Assembly (NCBI GenBank): GCA_012735335.1
Contig: JAAYHO010000216.1
Span: forward strand, 1-21,635
Origin: Gammaproteobacteria bacterium
GTDB taxonomy: Bacteria > Pseudomonadota > Gammaproteobacteria > Pseudomonadales > Pseudomonadaceae
Direction: 5' to 3'
DNA length: 21,635 bases
In this document: one piece after another, positions 14,087-21,635 of the stretch
Layout: each line of letters starts with the position of its first letter
Position numbering within the stretch: position 1 is the first letter of the stretch
Notes under the pieces: model-generated
What the model was told of the DNA's origin: nothing
Seen by the model: the letters and a program-made list of their open reading frames with translations, nothing else
Databases searched by the model: none
Program-made: the position numbers and the translations under genes

Positions 14087-14757
14087 TGGAGTTGTTTCTC
14101 CCGTGCGGTATCTATCGCCCGGATGATGCCTTCTATCAGCTCGGGGCTCTGGGCAACTTCCACCACACCGTTGACGATGAATTGCACGCCCACACAGAGT
14201 ATCAGAAAGCCCATGATCTTGGTCATGGCGTGCAGGCCGTTGACGCCCAGTACCTTGACCAGTTTGGTGGACGCCCGCAGGGTGGCGTAGACCAGCGCCG
14301 CCACCAGTAGGATGCCGATGATGATGGAAACAAAGTCCAGCCAGCTTTTTGCCAGCGAGGTCAGGCCTATGGTGACCGAGATGGCCCCGGGGCCGGCGAG
14401 ACTGGGCATGGCCAGCGGAGTGAAGGAGACATCCCGCTTGCGTCTGGACTCCAGATGCTCGGCCCGGGTCTGACCGGCGTTGTCCTTGGGGTAGAGCATG
14501 CGCATGCCCACACCACCGACCAGAATTCCGCCCGCGATGCGCAGCCCGGGCAGCGACAGACCGAAGAACTTCATGATCATGGTGCCACCAACCAGAAAGG
14601 CCACCAGGATGCAGATCATGTAGATCACCGCCTTGCGCGCTTGCTCCTGCCGCTCCGCCTCGGTGTCCCCCTCGGTAATGGCCAGGAACATGGGGGCAGT
14701 ACTGAAGGGGTTGATGATCGGCAGCAGAGCGATAAGGGCGGCGATGGCAAGTTGCAT
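14083..14757 (-). CDS. MarC-family (SnatA/YhgN/YchE) integral membrane protein
   Basis: This 224-residue polytopic protein has about six transmembrane helices. Family signatures are LLPIINPFSTAPMFLAIT (12-28) and LAMPSLAGPGAISV (115-128), the paired NP/GP motifs of the MarC/UPF0056 group. A charged cytoplasmic loop (KDNAGQTRAEHLESRRKRDV) lies between helices 3 and 4. Despite the name, MarC proteins are not proven drug transporters; SnatA homologues have been linked to small amino acid transport. The Shine-Dalgarno signal is weak. A TAGAAT -10-like hexamer lies at 14805-14800 on the minus strand without a good -35. It overlaps the DUF2845 gene by 4 bp and is separated from the cysI operon by a strong terminator. 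Confidence 0.88.
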   Translation of the reverse strand: MQLAIAALIALLPIINPFSTAPMFLAITEGDTEAERQEQARKAVIYMICILVAFLVGGTMIMKFFGLSLPGLRIAGGILVGGVGMRMLYPKDNAGQTRAEHLESRRKRDVSFTPLAMPSLAGPGAISVTIGLTSLAKSWLDFVSIIIGILLVAALVYATLRASTKLVKVLGVNGLHAMTKIMGFLILCVGVQFIVNGVVEVAQSPELIEGIIRAIDTAREKQLQ

Positions 14758-14880
14758 GGGTGGATAGGTCCGTTTGTCCAGGCTGAGGGATGGTATGCGA
14801 TTCTAGCCCTTGGCGTCGCGCCGGGCCATGATCAGCAAGGACAGGCTGTTGCCGTGGGGTGGAATGGGGGCGGGTGGAAT

Positions 14881-14911
14881 AAAAACTGAAGCCGGACTGA
14901 TGTCCGGCTTC
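14881..14911 (-). terminator. Rho-independent terminator of the cysI-DUF934 operon
   Basis: GAAGCCGGAC (14888-14897) and GTCCGGCTTC (14902-14911) form a perfect 10-bp stem with loop TGAT. On the minus strand it is followed by AGTTTTTATT. It begins 10 nt past the DUF934 stop codon, a textbook position. Confidence 0.9.
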
Positions 14912-14921
14912 TGCTCTTGAC

Positions 14922-15416
14922 TCAGCGGCGTCTGAACAGCGGCAGCGGCTGGTCGGTGGAGGCCTGGTAGACTACGGAGAAGTCATTCAGGCTGGCCAGT
15001 GCCGCATGGGGGTCGTGGTCTTCGCGCAGGGCGTAGGCATCGAAGCCGCAGCGCTGCATGAAGAACAGCTGGTCACGCAGTACATCGCCGATGGAGCGCA
15101 GTTCGCCTTGATACTTGTAGCGGTCGCGCAGCAGGCGGGCGTTGGAGTAATTGCGTCCGTCGCTGAATACCGGGAAGTTCAGGGCGATGACTGCGAAGTG
15201 CTCCAGGTCATCGGCGATGCTTTCCGCCTCCTCATCGGAGTCCAGCCATACGCCCAGACGGCCGTCCCGAGCCTTGAGCGCGTGGCTGTGCTCCAGCCAC
15301 ATGGCCAGGGGGACTATGATGTCCCCGGCGTTGGTCAGTTGTTCCAGGGTGGCGTCCTTGGGCAGCAGTTCCCATGTGTCCTGGACGACCTGGTTGTCCT
15401 TAATTATCTGCCGCAT
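14922..15416 (-). CDS. DUF934 protein associated with sulfite reductase
   Basis: This 164-residue soluble protein belongs to DUF934, found next to cysI in many proteobacteria and presumed to assist sulfite reduction; no mechanism is established. Visible family pieces are MWLEHSHALKARDGRLGVWLDSDEEAE, IALNFPVFSDGRNYSNARLLRDRYKYQGELRSIGDVLRDQLFFMQRCGFDAY, and a C-terminal basic tail (PLFRRR). I take ATG 15416 because AAGGAG lies 7 nt upstream, inside the cysI 3' end, and the protein then starts MRQIIKDNQVV; a longer frame to 15503 would overlap cysI by 100 bp with unconserved sequence. It overlaps cysI by 17 bp, so the two are co-transcribed and probably coupled. The operon ends in the terminator at 14881-14911. 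Confidence 0.88.
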   Translation of the reverse strand: MRQIIKDNQVVQDTWELLPKDATLEQLTNAGDIIVPLAMWLEHSHALKARDGRLGVWLDSDEEAESIADDLEHFAVIALNFPVFSDGRNYSNARLLRDRYKYQGELRSIGDVLRDQLFFMQRCGFDAYALREDHDPHAALASLNDFSVVYQASTDQPLPLFRRR

Positions 15417-17058
15417 ACACACGCTCCTTGAACGGGGCCATACCAATGCGCTCGTAGGTGTCGATGAAGCGCTCTTCCGGGGTGCGGTTTTCCAGATAGA
15501 CATTGATCAGCTTCTGAACCACGGTGGGCATCTGATCAGCGGCGAAGGAGGGGCCGAGGATCTTGCCGATGGCCGAGTCGCGGCCGGATTTACCACCCAG
15601 GGAGACCTGATAGAACTCCTCACCTTTCTTGTCCACGCCGAGAATACCGATGTGGCCGATATGGTGGTGGCCGCAGGCATTCATGCAGCCGGAGATATTC
15701 ACCTCCATGTCACCGATGTCGTACAGGTAGTCCAGGTCATCGAACTGGGCCTGAATGGCTTCGGCAATCGGAATCGATTTGGCGTTGGCCAGCGAGCAGA
15801 AGTCGCCGCCCGGGCAGCAGATCATGTCGGATAGCAGGCCGATATTCGGTGTAGCAAAGCCCATGTCCCGCGCCTTGTTCCACAGCTCATACAGATCCTG
15901 CTGGCGAACGTAGGGCAGCACCAGGTTCTGATAGTGGGTGGAGCGGATCTCGCCCAGACTGTACTGGTCAGCCAGCTCTGCTGCGGCTTCCAGCTGATCG
16001 GCGGTGATATCTCCGGGGGCCACGGCGTTGGGCTTGAGCGACAGGGTCACGGCAGCGTAGCCGGGGGCGCGGTGCGGGTGCACGTTGCGGCTGGCCCAGT
16101 TGTTGAAGCCCTTGTCGCTGCCGCGCTTGTCCTGATAGCCGACATCGTCACCGGCAAAGCTTTCCAGCTCGGGAGTAACGAAGTACTTGCTGACCCGTTG
16201 CAGCTCTTCTTCGGTCAGGGTGGTGCCGCTGTCACGGAAGTTTTCCCATTCGGCTTCGACCTTCTCGGCGAACACTTCCGGGGTCAGGGCCTTGACCAGA
16301 ATCTTGATCCGCGCCTTGAACTTGTTGTCCCGGCGACCATAGCGGTTGTATACACGCAGGATGGATTCGAGATAGGTCAACAGGTGTTGCCAGGGCAGGA
16401 AGGCGCGGATCTCGGCACCGACCATCGGGGTACGACCCAGGCCACCGCCAACCAGTACCTGGAAGCCCAGCTCGCCGGCTTCGTTGCGTACCGCGTTCAG
16501 TCCGATGTCATGCACGCCGATGGCTGCGCGATCTTCCAGAGCACCGTTGATGGCGATCTTGAACTTGCGCGGCAGGAAGGCGAATTCCGGGTGGAAGGTC
16601 GACCACTGACGAACGATCTCGCACCAGGGGCGCGGGTCGATGATCTCGTCGGCAGCAACACCAGCGAACTGGTCGGTGGTGGTGTTGCGGATACAGTTGC
16701 CGCTGGTCTGGATGGCGTGCATCTGTACCGAGGCCAGCTCCTGCAGGATATCCGGCACGTCTTCCAGGTTCGGCCAGTTCAGCTGGATATTCTGACGGGT
16801 GGTGATGTGTGCATAGCCCTTGTCGTACCGGCGGGTGATATAGGCCAGCTTGCGCAGGCGCTCGGAGGAGAGCACGCCATAGGGTACGGCGATACGCAGC
16901 ATGGGCGCGTAGCGCTGGACATAGAGGCCGTTCTGCAGGCGCAGCGGCAGAAACTCTGCTTCGGAAAACTCGCCGGCGAGATAGCGGCGTACCTGATCGC
17001 GGAACTGCCTGGCGCGGTCCTCTACGATACGTTGGTCATACTCGTCGTAAATATACAT
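15400..17058 (-). CDS. cysI: Assimilatory sulfite reductase hemoprotein (nitrite/sulfite reductase family)
   Basis: CysI reduces sulfite to sulfide for cysteine synthesis using a coupled siroheme and [4Fe-4S] centre. The 552-residue product shows both halves of the family. N-terminal are the ferrodoxin-like siroheme-binding parts (YGVLSSERLRKLAYITRRYDKGYAHITTRQNIQLNW and QTSGNCIRNTTTDQFAG). C-terminal are the cluster cysteines Cys415, Cys421 (CCPGGDFC), Cys458 and Cys462 (GCMNAC), with the spacing C-x5-C and C-x3-C of E. coli CysI. The partner electron donor is not encoded nearby; Pseudomonas enzymes of this type may use ferredoxin or a separate flavoprotein. The ATG 17058 has AGG about 8 nt upstream. 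DUF934 overlaps its 3' end. The long AT-rich upstream region (17059-17288) carries repeated motifs consistent with CysB-type activation. Confidence 0.94.
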   Translation of the reverse strand: MYIYDEYDQRIVEDRARQFRDQVRRYLAGEFSEAEFLPLRLQNGLYVQRYAPMLRIAVPYGVLSSERLRKLAYITRRYDKGYAHITTRQNIQLNWPNLEDVPDILQELASVQMHAIQTSGNCIRNTTTDQFAGVAADEIIDPRPWCEIVRQWSTFHPEFAFLPRKFKIAINGALEDRAAIGVHDIGLNAVRNEAGELGFQVLVGGGLGRTPMVGAEIRAFLPWQHLLTYLESILRVYNRYGRRDNKFKARIKILVKALTPEVFAEKVEAEWENFRDSGTTLTEEELQRVSKYFVTPELESFAGDDVGYQDKRGSDKGFNNWASRNVHPHRAPGYAAVTLSLKPNAVAPGDITADQLEAAAELADQYSLGEIRSTHYQNLVLPYVRQQDLYELWNKARDMGFATPNIGLLSDMICCPGGDFCSLANAKSIPIAEAIQAQFDDLDYLYDIGDMEVNISGCMNACGHHHIGHIGILGVDKKGEEFYQVSLGGKSGRDSAIGKILGPSFAADQMPTVVQKLINVYLENRTPEERFIDTYERIGMAPFKERVYAADN

Positions 17059-17139
17059 TCTGACAACCTGTTGGTGGGCAATCGGCCCTTGGCTAACGGT
17101 GTTTCAACCCGGCTGGGTTCCAGAGGCGGGCAGAAGATA

Positions 17140-17200
17140 TCAGGTTTCCTTTATGCTTAAAAGGAATGTTTATCTATATGCTTATATCGAATAAGCGTAT
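17140..17200. promoter_or_regulatory. AT-rich cysI regulatory region with repeated TATGCTTA motifs
   Basis: In an otherwise G+C-rich region this stretch is strongly A/T-rich. TATGCTTA occurs twice as a direct repeat 25 bp apart (17152-17159 and 17177-17184). A third, inverted and slightly altered copy (ATAAGCGTA, 17191-17199) makes the palindrome GCTTAT-ATCGA-ATAAGC (17180-17196). The region lies 80-140 bp upstream of the cysI ATG, a typical place for CysB sites in sulfate-assimilation genes. I see no good -35, as expected for an activated promoter. Confidence 0.5.
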
Positions 17201-17288
17201 GGCTTCCGCCATTACTTGTGCAATGAATTGGAGTGGTCTTAACTGTCAGTGCTGTCATTCCCACTCAAACAACAAGAGGAATAACACC

Positions 17289-17408
17289 ATGAAGGAACAT
17301 GACGTCCATACTGGTGGTGACCCGAACAGCGGGCTGGATGCCTTTGCCGCCGTAGCACTGATCTTGATTGCCGTGGCGACTGCAGTGTTCTGGGTGAGCC
17401 AGCACTGA
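17289..17408 (+). CDS. Small single-pass membrane peptide, 39 residues, function unknown
   Basis: The frame starts MKEHDVHTGGDPNSGLDAF and continues into a hydrophobic helix (about residues 18-36, FAAVALILIAVATAVFWV), ending SQH. ATG 17289 has AGAGGA 8 nt upstream, a good ribosome site; an in-frame ATG at 17166 would run through the cysI promoter region and is not credible. The acidic/His-rich N-terminus and single membrane span resemble small accessory membrane peptides, but I do not recognise a named family. It is divergent from cysI and converges on the DUF2970 gene. The strong ribosome site, single helix and codon use resembling its neighbours argue that it is real. Confidence 0.7.
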   Translation: MKEHDVHTGGDPNSGLDAFAAVALILIAVATAVFWVSQH

Positions 17409-17441
17409 CCCCCACGCTCCGCTGTGATACCTGTCTGCCTT

Positions 17442-17465
17442 CCGGGGTCGTCAATTTGACCCCGG
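17442..17465. terminator. Inverted repeat between convergent genes, possible bidirectional terminator
   Basis: CCGGGGTC (17442-17449) and GACCCCGG (17458-17465) form a perfect 8-bp stem around GTCAATTT. It lies between the small membrane peptide gene and the convergent DUF2970 gene. No strong T-tract follows on either strand, so termination is inferred from position and stem strength. Confidence 0.45.
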
Positions 17466-17477
17466 TGACTCCACATT

Positions 17478-17729
17478 CTACAGCCCCGCGAAATGCAGTA
17501 CCAGCTTGACCACCCCGATGATCACCAGTACGAACACCAGCATGAAGCCCAGACCGAAGTAGATGAAGTGACTGAGCTTGCCCTGATTGAAGTCCCGCTC
17601 CCTGGCCTTGTTGCTCTGCACCCCCAGGGCGCCGAACAGGATGGTGCTGAGCATTTCCTTGAACCGCAGACCAGAGCGGGAAGGAGGGGAGGTTGGTTGG
17701 CTGTCGTTGTTATTGTTGTCGTCGGTCAT
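17478..17729 (-). CDS. DUF2970 small membrane protein
   Basis: This 83-residue protein has a polar, Asn/Asp/Ser/Pro-rich N-terminus (MTDDNNNNDSQPTSPPS). The conserved DUF2970 core follows: FKEMLSTILFGALGVQSNKARERDF, then a C-terminal transmembrane helix (about 55-80, FIYFGLGFMLVFVLVIIGVVKLVL). The core FGVQS-KARERDF signature is the basis for the call; the function of the family is unknown. ATG 17729 has TGAGG about 5 nt upstream. It begins 18 bp after the MATE gene stop, so it is probably the last gene of the metH-MATE transcript. Confidence 0.85.
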   Translation of the reverse strand: MTDDNNNNDSQPTSPPSRSGLRFKEMLSTILFGALGVQSNKARERDFNQGKLSHFIYFGLGFMLVFVLVIIGVVKLVLHFAGL

Positions 17730-17747
17730 CGCTGCCTCATTTCCGAT

Positions 17748-19082
17748 TCAGAAGTGAATATCCGCCCAGTGCCTGCGCTTCCACAGTATGGCAAAGATTC
17801 CCGAGGCAATGATGCGGTACAGGCTCTGCAGCAACCATACCGCCAGTAGCCCGCCGCCAAGAACCGGACCTATCAGGTAGGCGCAGGGCAGGAACAGCAG
17901 CCACTGGCTGCCCAGATTCACGCCCATCACGGTGCGGCTGGCGCCAGCACCGAGCAGGGCCTGGGTCAGCACCAGCGCGGTGGCATCCAGGGTCATGCCC
18001 AGGCCGGTGATGCGCAACGGCCATTCGCCGAGCGCCAGCAGTTCCGGGTCCTGGGTGAAGATCTGCAGGATCAGTTGCGGCATCAGCCAGAACGGCAGGC
18101 CCAGCACGAACAGCAGCAGCACGGCCACCTTGACTACGTCCCAGCCCCAGCGGTAGGCCTCCTGAGGCTGCTTTTCGCCGAGGCTGTGACTGACCAGGGT
18201 GGTGGCGGCCATGCCCAGTCCCACGCCGGGCAGGATCAGCAGCAAGGCCAGGTTGATCAGGATATGGGCTACCGCCAGCTCAGCTGTGCCTATCTGGCCG
18301 ATGATCCAGAACAGTATGGTGATACCGGTAGCGAAGAACAGCTGTTGCAGCGAGTTGGGCAGGGACAGGCGCAGCATGGAGCGCAGCTCGATCAGGCTCG
18401 GCAGGCGGCGCAGGAAACCCTGTTTGCGTCCGCTGCGCCAGGTGATCAGGAAGTAGAGCAGGGTGCCAAGGAACATGGCCAGGGTGGTCCCCAGCCCGGA
18501 ACCCTCGGCACCCATCTCCGGCAGTCCGAAGTGGCCGAAGATCAGCCCGTAGCTGATGATCACGTTGAAGATGTGCATGACCACCAGAATCTGCAGATAC
18601 CTGCCGGTGCGGCGGATACCGTTCCAGTAGCCGCGAAAGGAGAAATTGAAGCCCACGGCGAGGATCGCCAGTGCCCGCCAGCGGAAGTAATCCGCGCCTA
18701 TGGCGGTGACCTCGGGATCATCACTGAGCAGACCTATGATGTGCTCGGCGTTGAGCCAGCACAGCAGGCTGATGGGCAGGGCGATCAGCGCAGCAATCAG
18801 CAGACCGCTGTTGAGTGGTTGGGCCGATTGACCGACCAGACCCTCGCCACGCCGCCGCGCCACGGTAGCTTGCACCCCAACACCCAGCCCCAGTACCAGG
18901 GCGATGGCCATGAAGTTGGCATAACCGCCCAGGCCAACACCGGCCAGTGCTTCCTGACCGAGGGAGCCGACCATGGCCGCATCGATCAGGTTGAGCAGGC
19001 TCTGACTGAGCATGCCACCCATGATCGGCAGCCCCAGCAGAAAGATGGTTCTGAATCGATCACGGGTCGGCAGCAGGGTCAC
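17748..19082 (-). CDS. MATE-family multidrug/cation antiporter
   Basis: This 444-residue inner-membrane transporter has about 12 predicted helices in two related halves. The N-terminal LLGLPIMGGMLSQSLLNLIDAAMVGSLGQEALAGVGLGGYANF is the MATE signature. The second half opens with LRLSLPNSLQQLFFATGITILFWIIGQIGTAELAVAHILINLALL. MATE proteins export cationic compounds using an Na+ or H+ gradient; the substrate and coupling ion are unknown here. The start is taken as the GTG at 19082 because a stop lies upstream in frame near the metH end and no ATG precedes the first helix; the Shine-Dalgarno site is poor. It begins 16 bp after the metH stop, which suggests translation by ribosomes arriving from metH. 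Confidence 0.88.
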   Translation of the reverse strand: MTLLPTRDRFRTIFLLGLPIMGGMLSQSLLNLIDAAMVGSLGQEALAGVGLGGYANFMAIALVLGLGVGVQATVARRRGEGLVGQSAQPLNSGLLIAALIALPISLLCWLNAEHIIGLLSDDPEVTAIGADYFRWRALAILAVGFNFSFRGYWNGIRRTGRYLQILVVMHIFNVIISYGLIFGHFGLPEMGAEGSGLGTTLAMFLGTLLYFLITWRSGRKQGFLRRLPSLIELRSMLRLSLPNSLQQLFFATGITILFWIIGQIGTAELAVAHILINLALLLILPGVGLGMAATTLVSHSLGEKQPQEAYRWGWDVVKVAVLLLFVLGLPFWLMPQLILQIFTQDPELLALGEWPLRITGLGMTLDATALVLTQALLGAGASRTVMGVNLGSQWLLFLPCAYLIGPVLGGGLLAVWLLQSLYRIIASGIFAILWKRRHWADIHF

Positions 19083-19098
19083 TCGGCGGCTCTGCCGG

Positions 19099-21635
<2,537 letters not shown>

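Noticed and set aside
15934..17160. 408-codon plus-strand open frame opposite cysI
   Set aside because: It mirrors the cysI coding frame; the composition is Gly/Ala/Val/Gln-rich without motifs, and no ribosome site is evident.

Overview
The window looks like ordinary chromosomal core sequence from a pseudomonad (Pseudomonas sensu lato, Gammaproteobacteria). It is G+C-rich, and from memory its gene order follows the P. aeruginosa PA1811-PA1843 segment: YejA/NppA-type binding protein, mltD, gloB, yafS-like gene, rnhA, dnaQ, crotonase, fimL, nudC, SDR, SCP2, sohB, acuI-like oxidoreductase, cysI, DUF934, metH. Several genes I remember between these in P. aeruginosa (for example an nhaB/ldcA block after dnaQ) are absent, so this is a more compact relative. 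I see no insertion sequence, prophage, CRISPR array, toxin-antitoxin pair, tRNA or rRNA gene.

Layout. Positions 1-3971 are leftward: a periplasmic peptide-binding protein (cut by the window start), the lytic transglycosylase MltD and glyoxalase II. A compact divergent promoter region (about 3972-4048) separates gloB from a rightward, overlapping yafS-like/rnhA/dnaQ cluster (4049-5998). Next comes a rightward row of a dienoyl-CoA isomerase-like crotonase, fimL, nudC and a small membrane protein (6118-10129). A leftward SDR and SCP2 gene (10140-11403) follow, with a clear terminator between them. sohB and an AcuI/YhdH-type reductase run rightward (11607-13709). MarC and a DUF2845 protein form a small leftward operon (13781-14757). 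Leftward cysI and DUF934 (14922-17058) end in a strong terminator. A rightward 39-residue membrane peptide (17289-17408) is divergent from cysI. The leftward group metH (cut by the window end), a MATE transporter and DUF2970 closes the window.

How the genes fit together. MltD remodels peptidoglycan, and the neighbouring binding protein would feed a peptide ABC importer. GloB detoxifies methylglyoxal adducts. RnhA and DnaQ serve DNA replication and proofreading. The crotonase, SDR, SCP2 protein and AcuI-like reductase suggest acyl-CoA/lipid and carbonyl metabolism, though they are not one operon. FimL belongs to the type IV pilus/cAMP signalling network. CysI with DUF934, and MetH, join sulfite reduction to methionine synthesis, although they are separate transcription units.

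I found no convincing new multi-gene system. The points most worth a second look are regulatory or concern small genes: a cluster of repeated 8-9-mers in the cysI upstream region, the 39-residue membrane peptide beside it, an operator-like palindrome behind a consensus promoter at the SCP2/sohB divergence, overlapping signals in the gloB/yafS promoter, and the methyltransferase-like protein that lacks the usual SAM-binding loop.
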